From: Acholeplasmatales bacterium
GTDB taxonomy: Bacteria > Bacillota_I > Bacilli_A > Acholeplasmatales > Anaeroplasmataceae
Direction of reading: 5' to 3'
Assembly (NCBI GenBank): GCA_017542485.1
Contig: JAFXXC010000019.1
Location: 1-64,000 of the forward strand
Length of the DNA: 64,000 bases
Shown: one piece after another, positions 47,335 to 55,162 of the stretch
Numbering within the stretch: the stretch's first letter is position 1
Layout of the letters: each line of letters starts with the position of its first letter
Notes under the pieces: model-generated
Database searches by the model: none
Seen by the model: the letters and a program-made list of their open reading frames with translations, nothing else
Told to the model about the DNA's origin: nothing
Translations under genes and position numbers: made by a program

Positions 47335-47985
47335 ATGTATAAAGCAAAAAATCAATATTTAGTTGAATGTAATCATTGTGGAAACAAAGGATTAGCTAAT
47401 TTGAAAGGAAATTTTGATAATATAGAAGAATATGTTGATGAAGAAACTAAAGTAAGGAGTATGGTTTCTATTACAACATGGCTTTTTTTAGAATGTCCTG
47501 TTTGTCATAATGGAATTGTGATAACACATGAATACTATGGCCAATCTGATGAAGAGGATGATGATAGCTTTATTAAATTAATCTATCCTTTGAAATCAAT
47601 TGATATGAAAAATACCCCCAAAGATATAAAACAAAAATTTAATGCTGCTGTGAAGAATTATAACATTGATACTGATATTTGTATGATTGCTTTAAGAAAA
47701 GTTTTAGAGATGATATGTGAAGACCAGGGGGTATCTGAAGGAAATCTTGTTGGTAAAATAAATGATTTATCTACCAAAGGAATCTTTCCTCAAGAACTTA
47801 AGGATTGCGGTCATTTAATTAGACGAATTGGAAACGATGGAGCTCATAGTGAAGTTAATAAAATCTCAAAGTGGGAAATAAAAGATGTTATTTCTTTAGT
47901 CGAGTTTATAATTCAATATTTATATGAAATTCCTACTAAAATAAGTAATTTAGAAAAGAAGTATGAAAAGAAAGATTTGAAATAG
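47335..47985 (+). CDS. DUF4145 domain protein (HEPN-like) with N-terminal zinc ribbon
   Basis: 216 residues. The N terminus has CNHCG (residues 11-15) and CPVCH (about 59-63), a likely zinc ribbon. The C-terminal helical half has TDICMIALRKVLEMICED and HLIRRIGNDGAHSE, the DUF4145 signature, which fits the R-x6-H pattern of HEPN-type proteins. Members often neighbour restriction nucleases. It follows the Mrr-like gene by 31 bases with an AAAGGAT site, so the two look like one operon. Confidence 0.85.
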   Translation: MYKAKNQYLVECNHCGNKGLANLKGNFDNIEEYVDEETKVRSMVSITTWLFLECPVCHNGIVITHEYYGQSDEEDDDSFIKLIYPLKSIDMKNTPKDIKQKFNAAVKNYNIDTDICMIALRKVLEMICEDQGVSEGNLVGKINDLSTKGIFPQELKDCGHLIRRIGNDGAHSEVNKISKWEIKDVISLVEFIIQYLYEIPTKISNLEKKYEKKDLK

Positions 47986-48118
47986 ATTTTATACTCGTAA
48001 TATTAGTTATAGTAGTAATGATATATTTGAAAAAGAACTAGTAACGTTTTATTCTAGATTTATGCTAAAATCAACATTATTTTATTCGTTTGTATTTTTA
48101 TGCAACTTAATTATGAAT

Positions 48119-48188
48119 ATTATAAAAAAGTGATTCCAATTTTAAAATAGTAAAATAGACCCTATATTTTGAACCACTTTTTTATAAT
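48119..48188. repeat. Perfect 14-bp inverted repeat, 42 bases apart
   Basis: ATTATAAAAAAGTG (48119-48132) and CACTTTTTTATAAT (48175-48188) are exact complements. The pair sits in the 305-base gap after the DUF4145 gene, which otherwise shows no coding frame. It could be a terminator-like structure or a remnant of a small mobile element. Confidence 0.7.
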
Positions 48189-48205
48189 TGCCACAAAACA
48201 AGTAA

Positions 48206-48254
48206 AAAAAGCGTTACAAATTGTTTGAAACAACAAATTTGTAACGCTTTTTTG
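48206..48254 (+). promoter_or_regulatory. Inverted repeat GCGTTACAAATT upstream of the ATPase gene (terminator or operator)
   Basis: GCGTTACAAATT (48211-48222) and AATTTGTAACGC (48236-48247) are perfect 12-bp complements, with A-run before and T-run after, so it would work as a terminator in either direction. A TATAAT box (48265-48270) follows, and its -35 region would overlap the right arm. The same core GTTACAAATT/AATTTGTAAC recurs right after the gene (49517-49549). Confidence 0.75.
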
Positions 48255-48290
48255 TTTTTTGTGATATAATGTATTTGTAGGTGAACGATC

Positions 48291-49514
48291 ATGCTAATTA
48301 AAAGAATGCAATATTTAGAAAATATTAGAAGATTTTATGAATCTAATTTAATTAAAGTATTAACAGGTATAAGAAGATGTGGAAAAAGTGTAATACTTGA
48401 GCAGATAAGAAATGAATTAATTAAAGATTATAACGCAAAGTTAGATCATATAATCTCAATAAATTTTGAAGATGTAAAATATTCTAATATCAAGGATTAT
48501 AAAAAATTAAACGAATATATAGTAAAACTAATAATTGATGATAAAAAATACTATATATTTTTAGATGAGATTCAACATGTAAAACAATTTGAAAAGACTC
48601 TTGCTTCACTTAAGGCTACTAAAAATGTTTCTATATTTGTGACAGGTAGTAACAGTAAACTTTTATCTGGAAGACTTGCAACTTTATTAGTTGGAAGATG
48701 TAAGGAATTTAAGATTATGCCTTTTACTTATAATGAATATATTAATTATTTCAGAGAGAATAAGATGAATCTTCCAGAAAAACCACTTCAAAACTATATA
48801 AGATATGGTGGAATGCCTCAGCGTTTAGATTATTATTTAGAAGAAGATATTAAAGACTATTTAAAATCAATTTATTATGGAATAATTGATAAAGATATTT
48901 GTAGTGGACAATCTAAAATTAATAAAGAAACATTTATCACAATTTCTAAATATATTATCACTAATTCTTCTAAAGAATTTTCTGCCCAAAATATAGTTGA
49001 TTATTATAATCAAAATAATCCTGATACAATATATAGAGAAACTGTATATAGGATATTAGATAAACTTGAGCAAGCTTGTTTAATTTCAAGAGTTAAACGT
49101 TATGATATTGCCACAAAAAGAACATTAAAACAAGTTGAAAAACAATTCGTAATTGATAATGGTTTTGTATTGGCTTGTAATGATTCTAATAAAGTTTTTG
49201 TGTCGCATTCATTAGAAAATTTAGTGTATAATGAATTGATATATAGAGGATATGAGGTTAAAATTGGAAAAACTTATAAAGGCGAAATTGATTTTGTTGC
49301 AATGAAAGATGGGAAAAAGTGTTTCATTCAAGTTGCTTATTTATTATCAAGCGATGATGTGATTGAAAGAGAGTTTGGAGCTTTTAAATCGGTAAGAGAT
49401 GCTTCCCCAAAGTTTGTATTAAGTCTAGATGAATTTGATATGTCTCAAGATGGAATTACTCATATGAATATTGAGGATTGGTTAACAAACAAAGTTGATT
49501 TATCACTATCTTAA
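48291..49514 (+). CDS. AAA ATPase with DUF4143 C-terminal (nuclease-like) domain
   Basis: 407 residues. Walker A is GIRRCGKS (about residues 24-31), Walker B FLDEIQHV and the sensor VTGSNSKLLSG. The C-terminal DUF4143 part has ENLVYNELIYRGYEVKIG, KGEIDFVA and KCFIQVAYLL, an archaeal-ATPase/PD-(D/E)XK-like layout (E...D...Q-V). The role of this abundant family is not settled; mobile or defence functions have been proposed. It has its own TATAAT box and GTAGGTGAAC site. Both flanks carry the same inverted motif (see 48206 and 49517), which suggests a self-contained cassette. Confidence 0.9.
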   Translation: MLIKRMQYLENIRRFYESNLIKVLTGIRRCGKSVILEQIRNELIKDYNAKLDHIISINFEDVKYSNIKDYKKLNEYIVKLIIDDKKYYIFLDEIQHVKQFEKTLASLKATKNVSIFVTGSNSKLLSGRLATLLVGRCKEFKIMPFTYNEYINYFRENKMNLPEKPLQNYIRYGGMPQRLDYYLEEDIKDYLKSIYYGIIDKDICSGQSKINKETFITISKYIITNSSKEFSAQNIVDYYNQNNPDTIYRETVYRILDKLEQACLISRVKRYDIATKRTLKQVEKQFVIDNGFVLACNDSNKVFVSHSLENLVYNELIYRGYEVKIGKTYKGEIDFVAMKDGKKCFIQVAYLLSSDDVIEREFGAFKSVRDASPKFVLSLDEFDMSQDGITHMNIEDWLTNKVDLSLS

Positions 49515-49516
49515 TT

Positions 49517-49549
49517 GTTACAAATTAGCAATTTTTAACAATTTGTAAC
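49517..49549. repeat. Inverted repeat GTTACAAATT...AATTTGTAAC downstream of the ATPase gene
   Basis: GTTACAAATT (49517-49526) and AATTTGTAAC (49540-49549) are exact complements, 13 bases apart, starting three bases after the ATPase stop codon. The arms equal the inner ten bases of the pair upstream of the gene at 48213-48245. No T-run follows this copy. Confidence 0.75.
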
Positions 49550-49850
49550 GTTATTCAATAAATGATAGAGGTGGGTATAAAATAAGAAACTTAAGTAATA
49601 TGCCTCAAAAATAAAAAAGCAACTGCAAATAATGCTAGATTATTAGGAGGAAATATAAGTTATAATTTAAGTGAAAATCTTTCAAATACACAAAAAGAAT
49701 TATTAAATTATATTGATTCGAATATTTTGATTAACGAACGAGTAATCTTTTTAGTAAAGAAGGTAGTTTTGGCGCTGAATACGCAATGCATTATTCGCCA
49801 AATAAAAATTGAAAGTATAGTTTTATCACGAAAGGAGATTAATATCCTAA
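49550..49850. other. Gap with a decayed coding-like stretch, no gene identified
   Basis: A frame without a start (about 49615-49850) reads NARLLGGNISYNLSENL and later NTQKELLNYIDSNI, which looks like the remains of a gene of unknown family. A TTGGCG/CGCCAA inverted repeat lies at about 49768-49801. A GAAAGGAG site precedes the next gene. Confidence 0.4.
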
Positions 49851-50791
49851 ATGAATAACAAAAAGAGATTAGAGTTTTGGACTGAATTAGATAAGCCAAC
49901 TAATGAAATAGATTTGATGAAATTTGATGAGTATATTCCCAAACAGTTATTTAGATATAGAAAGGTTGACTCCAATAGCTTATCAGCATTATTAAATAAT
50001 AGATTATATTTTTCTACATCTAATTATTATGATGACCATTTGATACTTTGTTTTGTATTGATAAAACAAAATTAAGAAATGAAATTATTGCTTTATTGAA
50101 TGATCCGAATGCTCAAGTAGAATTTAATCGTTTTCAAGAAATGAATAATATAAAATTCAATTTTGATATAGAATATGCATTAAAGAATAAAGAAAAAATA
50201 TTTGAGTGGATTGATAACACTATAGAAAATATACAATATACTTTTAAAAATGAAATATATTCTATATGTTTTAGTGAAAGTGATTTAAATCAAGATTTAT
50301 GGTTGAAATATGCAAATAATTATACTGGATTTGTGATTGAATATGATGTTGAAAGCATTAGGAATTCCTATAATAATACATATGCATCTGATGATAAATT
50401 AATAGATAATTGTAGAAATTATTTATATCCTATTGTTTATTATAATAAACCTTTCTATGCTAATGAACTTTTCAAATGCATTATATATAGGCTTTCAAAA
50501 ATGGAACATTTCATTAAAGATTGGAACAGATTTTTAATTGATAGAAGACGTGTTTGTTTAGTAAAAGATAGGTATCATTCAAAAGATAAAGAGTGGAGAG
50601 TTTTTGTTGATAATAAAACGTCATATATTAATGTTGTTCCAAAAGCTGTAATTATGGGTTTGAAAATATGTAATTCAGATAAGACTTTATTATATGAAAT
50701 ATGCCAAAAAAACAAAATCGATTTGTATCAAACCTATATATCTGGTAATTATAAGTTAAAGAAAAAATGCTTAATTAAATTTAATAAATAA
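49851..50791 (+). pseudogene. DUF2971 gene broken by a one-base frameshift
   Basis: The first frame (from ATG 49851) encodes the DUF2971 start, QLFRYRKVDSNSLSALLNNRLYFSTSNYYDDH, described here in parts: RYRKVD, LLNNRLYFS and NYYDD. At about 50040 the family continues with FDTLFCID in the +2 frame and runs open to 50791 with ICFSESDLNQDLWLKYA and WRVFVD. The expected DD-P/H-FD motif is restored by adding one T in CATTTGAT. Total length would be about 313 residues, normal for the family. The gene is probably inactive, unless the shift is a sequencing error. Confidence 0.85.
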
Positions 50792-50794
50792 AAC

Positions 50795-50962
50795 GATACG
50801 ATTATAGAATGTGTTAAAAATGGTATTGATAGTGGAAGTAAGGTAGATGCTTCTGGTGGATTTATAGAATGGTTTAGTAAAAGAAATGATGTATATGCAT
50901 ATCTTATGCCAGGTAAAAGAATAGATATAGGTAATTTAGAAGATTATTATAAAATTAAGTAA
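50795..50962 (+). pseudogene. 3' fragment of a sugar nucleotidyltransferase gene, copy 1
   Basis: Fifty-five codons and a stop encode KVDASGGFIEWFSKRNDVYAY-type sequence ending in LMPGKRIDIGNLEDYYKIK. This is the C-terminal end of a GalU/RfbA-like sugar-phosphate nucleotidyltransferase (the KRxDIGxLExYxK ending is typical). The rest of the gene is missing. Nearly the same DNA occurs at 56417-56563 (about six differences over 140 bases). Confidence 0.8.
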
Positions 50963-50993
50963 TTTGATATTTTATATACTTATTATTAGGAAA

Positions 50994-51128
50994 GATTATA
51001 TAAAAGAATTAAGTAGAAAAGACTTTGATTCAAGCTATGGTGGGATTTCAAAACCATTATTAACTAATGGCACATTATTGTCTTTTCATATACCATTAGA
51101 TGATAATAAATATTTAAAATATTTTTAA
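50994..51128 (+). pseudogene. N-terminal fragment of an Nmad3-like gene
   Basis: The frame reads ELSRKDFDSSYGGISKPL and TNGTLLSFHIPLDD before a stop at 51126. This matches the start of Nmad3 (nucleotide modification associated domain 3) proteins, which open with LSRKGFDSxxGGxxSP and DGTxLSLPIP. No ATG is in place and only about 44 codons remain, so it is a remnant. Identification is from memory of the family. Confidence 0.65.
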
Positions 51129-51158
51129 CAAGCATTGTTTTAAAAGTGTGGTGATTAT

Positions 51159-51509
51159 ATGAATGATTTAATAAATGATTCACTTAAGCAAATAGATAGA
51201 ATGAATCAACAACTTCATAATAAAAAAATTGAAGACCTTCAAGTTAATTCAAACATTTCAATTATGAATGTTGCATTAGCCACTCAACAATTAGCAATGG
51301 AGCAGCAAAACGCAAATGCATTACAGCAAAGCACTATTGAAGTTTTAAAAGAACATCAAAAAGAATTGAAAAAGAGAAATGATATATTAGAAGATGAAAT
51401 ACGCAGTACAAATAAACATAATAAGATAATGCTTTCTATAACTATTATATCTACTTGTGTTGCGATTGCATCTTTGATTACAACAATAATAATTGCAATT
51501 TTAAAATAA
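51159..51509 (+). CDS. Small coiled-coil protein with C-terminal membrane helix
   Basis: 116 residues with a GTGTGGTGAT site. Residues 1-85 are rich in Q, N, E and K with heptad-like spacing (coiled coil), and residues about 92-115 form one strong hydrophobic helix ending LITTIIIAILK. This is a tail-anchored layout. No family is recognised. It sits among remnants and defence genes. Confidence 0.6.
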   Translation: MNDLINDSLKQIDRMNQQLHNKKIEDLQVNSNISIMNVALATQQLAMEQQNANALQQSTIEVLKEHQKELKKRNDILEDEIRSTNKHNKIMLSITIISTCVAIASLITTIIIAILK

Positions 51510-51665
51510 TAATTAGTATAAAAATATTTTATGTTTTGAATAAAAAAATATATGCAATGAATTTATTGTTTGATTTAGAGTATTAATAAATAATATTAAG
51601 AGTATACGGAATGATTATTGATTTGATAAGAATAAGTATTATAGGTGTCTTTTTAAAGCATAAGG

Positions 51666-51697
51666 TTGACAAAATGTTGACATTTTAACTTTATAAA
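51666..51697 (+). promoter_or_regulatory. Tandem TTGACA boxes upstream of a small gene
   Basis: TTGACA occurs twice, at 51666-51671 and 51677-51682, with TATAAA at 51692-51697 and AATAAT at 51699-51704. The first TTGACA to TATAAA gap is 20 bases and the second to AATAAT is 16, so two overlapping weak promoters are possible. Confidence 0.4.
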
Positions 51698-51760
51698 TAA
51701 TAATGCTGGCATAAGTAGATTATTCATGATACAATCGAACAAAGGAGGAGTGATTGTATT

Positions 51761-51976
51761 ATGAATTTTAATGATAAATTTTCTATTGAAGTATTTAAAT
51801 GTTTTGTGATGTGTTTAAATTATCCTTTTTATATTAAACAAGATATTATTAGAGAAATAGATAAATTAAGTCTTATTAATGATTCTATGAGGCAAAACGA
51901 TTATTATAGAAATTTTATTTGGTATAGTGTAAAAGAGTTATTTATTAGAGCTGGAATTATACCAGGTTATTATTAA
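51761..51976 (+). CDS. Small hypothetical protein
   Basis: 71 residues, acidic-basic mixed, with YYRNFIWYSVKELFIRAGI near the end. It has one of the strongest ribosome sites in the window (AAAGGAGG, 51741-51748, about 12 bases before the ATG) and promoter-like boxes upstream, which supports a real gene. I recognise no family. It lies in a stretch of gene remnants. Confidence 0.5.
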   Translation: MNFNDKFSIEVFKCFVMCLNYPFYIKQDIIREIDKLSLINDSMRQNDYYRNFIWYSVKELFIRAGIIPGYY

Positions 51977-52034
51977 TATGGTTAGTATTAGTAAAAAGAA
52001 AATATAATTAAGAATATATTATTCTTTATAGAAT

Positions 52035-52679
52035 TCAAAAGCATTATATGATAATCTATATCCATCAAGAATTATTGTTGGATGTCCAAAAGATGATGCA
52101 AGAGTATTAGAATGTGCTAATAAGTTTGCTAAGCTTTTACAAGAAGGTGCAATTAAAGAAGATATAACAACTTTAATTATGGAGCCAACTGAAGCTGAAG
52201 CAGTTAAGTTATTTGCTAATACATATTTAGCACTTCGAGTAGCTTATTTTAATGAATTAGATACCTATGCTGAATCAAAGAATTTAAATACTAAATCTAT
52301 TATTGATGGTGTATGCTTAGATCCAAGAATTGGTACACATTATAACAACCCATCATTTGGTTATGGTGGTTATTGTTTACCAAAGGATACAAAGCAATTA
52401 AAAGCAAACTTTCAAAATGTACCAGAAAATCTTATTTCTGCAATAGTAGAATCAAATAGAACGAGAAAAGATTTTATTGCAGAAGAAATATTAAAAGCGG
52501 CTGGATTCTTTGATGATAATAAGAAGATTACTGTAGGTATATATTGATTAACTATGAAATCTAATAGTGATAACTTTAGACAATCAGCAATACAAGGAGT
52601 CATTAAAAGAATTAGAGCTGAAGGCGCTAATGTTGTAATTTATGAGCCAACATTAAATGATGTTATAAATAAAGTATAA
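52035..52679 (+). pseudogene. Decayed UDP-glucose 6-dehydrogenase gene (3' part, frameshifted)
   Basis: From 52035 the frame reads [19 protein letters not shown], then [17 protein letters not shown] and the catalytic-cysteine region [14 protein letters not shown], all typical of Ugd. At about 52543 one extra T creates a TGA; the next frame continues [22 protein letters not shown] and ends at 52679. The N-terminal NAD-binding part is absent. This gene is dead. Confidence 0.88.
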
Positions 52680-52692
52680 ACAAGAGTTTTAT

Positions 52693-52722
52693 TTGGAAGG
52701 AATTAATTTATATTTTGATAAT
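52693..52722 (+). promoter_or_regulatory. Possible promoter of the ATPase-HNH genes
   Basis: TTGGAA (52693-52698), an 18-base spacer and GATAAT (52717-52722), 55 bases before the ATPase start. Confidence 0.4.
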
Positions 52723-52777
52723 ATTGGATTAGAATAAGATAATGAAATAATGAAATTTATTTTAGAAAGAGGAAATA

Positions 52778-54271
52778 ATGAACTTTTATATTAATGAAAA
52801 GCATAATTATGATAATGGTTTATACGTTTTTTTAAAGTCGGATAATTGGAACGATTATGGATATATTACAATGTTCAGTGCATATCTTTATAAATCATCC
52901 AAAATGATTGAAGAACTTGGAAACATCAAAATAGCTTTTTTGGGAGAAAAAAATGGTATCCAATCTGAAAAAAATAATGTAAACCATTATATTGCAAAAA
53001 AATTCTCCAAATTAGATAATAATTTTTGCTCTTTATGGCAATCTCTTGAATCTTATAAAAAGGTGAAGAATTCCGAAAAGGAATATGGGATAAATATTTT
53101 CAGTTCACTTAATGATATAGTAGTTCAAATTGACAAATTAAATGAATTACTTCAAAACGATATGGTTTCAACTTCATTATTTAGATTTATATCACCTTTT
53201 GAATGTGAAAATCAATTTTATAGAGTGTATATTGGTAAAGAACCTCTTGATAACTATGAATATTCTTTTATCTATGCTGATAAAGATAAGAATTCTGATA
53301 ACACTCTTGTTTTTGAAGTTAATGTTGAATCATGCCCTCCAACAAATATACACGTATTAATCGGCTCTAATGGGTGTGGCAAAACTTATACTATTAAAGA
53401 AATAGTAACGCAATTTATACGTGCTGATATTGCTGATAAAAAGTTTGAATCCATATTTTTGATATCATTTAATCCATTTGATGATTATAGCACATTTTAT
53501 AATGTTAAAAATAGTGATATAAGTCATATAAAAAAAGATTTTTATTATATAGGAGCTAGGAATATTAACGATTTAAATAAAAATAAAGATGTTAATGAAT
53601 TGACCCAGCAATTTATTGAGAACTATTATGCATGTTGTAAAAACGAAAAAAAGATACTTGAATGGAATAGTTTTATTAATGATATGTCTAATACCTTTCC
53701 AAATGCTAAATATATTAATGAGCTAATTATACTAAATGATTTTTATAAAAAATCTTCAAACATCAGTACAATATTTAATTTATTAAGTGCAGGTTATAAA
53801 GAAGTTGTTTCAATAGTATGCGGAACAATTGCAACTATGGTTGAAAAAAGCTTAATAATTATGGATGAACCTGAAAACCATTTGCATCCGCCTCTCTTAT
53901 CTATGTTGATTAGATGGTTATCAAATATTCTTGTAGAAAGAAATGCTTTTTCAATTATAGCCACTCATTCACCTATAATTTTGCAAGAAGTGCCTAAATC
54001 ATGTGTTTGGATTATTCAAAGATTTGGAAATGTGAGAAAAGTATATAGACCTACTATAGAAACATTTGGAACAAACTTGTCAACACTTACATATGAGGTA
54101 TTTAAATATGAAATAGAGAATTCTGGTTTTAATACACTTTTAAAGAAAGTTGCAAATGAATCTCAAAATTATGAAGATGCATTAAGAAAATTTGGTGGAT
54201 GTTTAGGAGATGAAGCTAAAAGCAGATTACGTCTACTATGTTATAAAGAGGATAAAAATGAGAAAAATTAA
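52778..54271 (+). CDS. Septu-like (PtuA-type) AAA/ABC ATPase
   Basis: 497 residues. Walker A is IGSNGCGKT (near residue 196), late for such a protein, after about 190 residues of unknown N-terminal sequence. A signature-like LLSAGYKEV and Walker B LIIMDEPENHLHPP are followed by the H-loop TIATHSP-type segment IIATHSPIILQEVP. This is the SMC/ABC-type layout of PtuA and related defence ATPases. The next gene encodes an HNH nuclease and overlaps by 14 bases, the PtuA-PtuB order of Septu. An AGAGGAAAT site precedes the ATG. Confidence 0.82.
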   Translation: MNFYINEKHNYDNGLYVFLKSDNWNDYGYITMFSAYLYKSSKMIEELGNIKIAFLGEKNGIQSEKNNVNHYIAKKFSKLDNNFCSLWQSLESYKKVKNSEKEYGINIFSSLNDIVVQIDKLNELLQNDMVSTSLFRFISPFECENQFYRVYIGKEPLDNYEYSFIYADKDKNSDNTLVFEVNVESCPPTNIHVLIGSNGCGKTYTIKEIVTQFIRADIADKKFESIFLISFNPFDDYSTFYNVKNSDISHIKKDFYYIGARNINDLNKNKDVNELTQQFIENYYACCKNEKKILEWNSFINDMSNTFPNAKYINELIILNDFYKKSSNISTIFNLLSAGYKEVVSIVCGTIATMVEKSLIIMDEPENHLHPPLLSMLIRWLSNILVERNAFSIIATHSPIILQEVPKSCVWIIQRFGNVRKVYRPTIETFGTNLSTLTYEVFKYEIENSGFNTLLKKVANESQNYEDALRKFGGCLGDEAKSRLRLLCYKEDKNEKN

Positions 54272-55091
54272 AAACCAATTGGATTCTTCTAGAATACAGG
54301 AAATATTTGATACTTGTAATACTTTTATTAATGAACCTATGAAGTCTATTATATTTAAAAATAAAAATATAATTTTACAAGAATCTAAAAATTATAATTT
54401 ATATGTACCTAAAATGCTGGATAAATATCCTCTTACAAATTTCGCTAAAGCTGAAATCGATGAAATAAAGAAGTTATATACTTATAAGTTTTCTCCCAAA
54501 AATTCGGAAGGTAGAATCTATTATGATTTGTTGTTGTCTAATGCTGGATTAAGTTGCCCCATCTGTGGTTGTGCAACAGCAAATACTTTAGATCATTTTA
54601 TTCCTAAAACAAAATATCCACAACTATGTATAACGCCAAATAATTTGATTCCTGTCTGTTCGAATTGTAATGAAAAAAAACAAATTAAGTATTCTAATAA
54701 TTATTTGGAGGTTCCTTTTCATCCGTATTTTGAAGAGATGAATGAAAAATGGTTAGAATGTAAAATAGTTTTTGATGTATCAAAAATATATAAATATATA
54801 TTTTATTGTGGCAATTTAACTTCAAAACTAGTTGATAAGTATAAAGTCCATTTAGATATTTATAAATTAAATGATACATTTCAAGGATACTGCAACAGCG
54901 AAATAGTGAGTAGTAACGATAGACATAGAAGATTACTTGACATAAGCAAGGAAGAGTTAATTGCGTTCATAAAAGAAACCGCCAAAGATAATGAAAAAGT
55001 TGATTGCAATGGATGGAAAGCGGCCCTTTATAGAGGATTAGAAAGACAAATTGATGATTATTGTATTTATTTGAAAAATCGATATAATTAG
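54258..55091 (+). CDS. Septu-like (PtuB-type) HNH endonuclease
   Basis: 277 residues from the ATG at 54258, with an AGAGGAT site inside the ATPase gene; a longer frame from 54210 is rejected. The HNH core holds CPICGC (about residue 99), LDHFIPKTKYP (the DH pair), TPNNLIPVCSNCNEKK (N and the second zinc CxxC). Flanking regions are helical. The ATPase-HNH pair matches Septu, in which the ATPase restrains or guides the nuclease until phage infection. Whether this subtype behaves likewise is inferred. Confidence 0.85.
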   Translation: MRKIKNQLDSSRIQEIFDTCNTFINEPMKSIIFKNKNIILQESKNYNLYVPKMLDKYPLTNFAKAEIDEIKKLYTYKFSPKNSEGRIYYDLLLSNAGLSCPICGCATANTLDHFIPKTKYPQLCITPNNLIPVCSNCNEKKQIKYSNNYLEVPFHPYFEEMNEKWLECKIVFDVSKIYKYIFYCGNLTSKLVDKYKVHLDIYKLNDTFQGYCNSEIVSSNDRHRRLLDISKEELIAFIKETAKDNEKVDCNGWKAALYRGLERQIDDYCIYLKNRYN

Positions 55092-55162
55092 CAGATCAAT
55101 ATAGAAATTATATGGCTAGTAATATAATTTTTATAATAGAGATAATCAAGAGGTGACAAATT

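Noticed and set aside
48119-48188. Intact miniature transposon
   Set aside because: The 14-bp inverted pair is clear, but I found no flanking target duplication and no transposase; it may just be a terminator.
49851-50791. Programmed frameshift in the DUF2971 gene
   Set aside because: No slippery heptamer or following structure is seen at the break (CATTTGATAC); simple loss of a T explains it.
52778-55091. Retron carrying a Septu-type effector
   Set aside because: No reverse transcriptase gene is near and no msr/msd-like RNA was recognised upstream of the ATPase.
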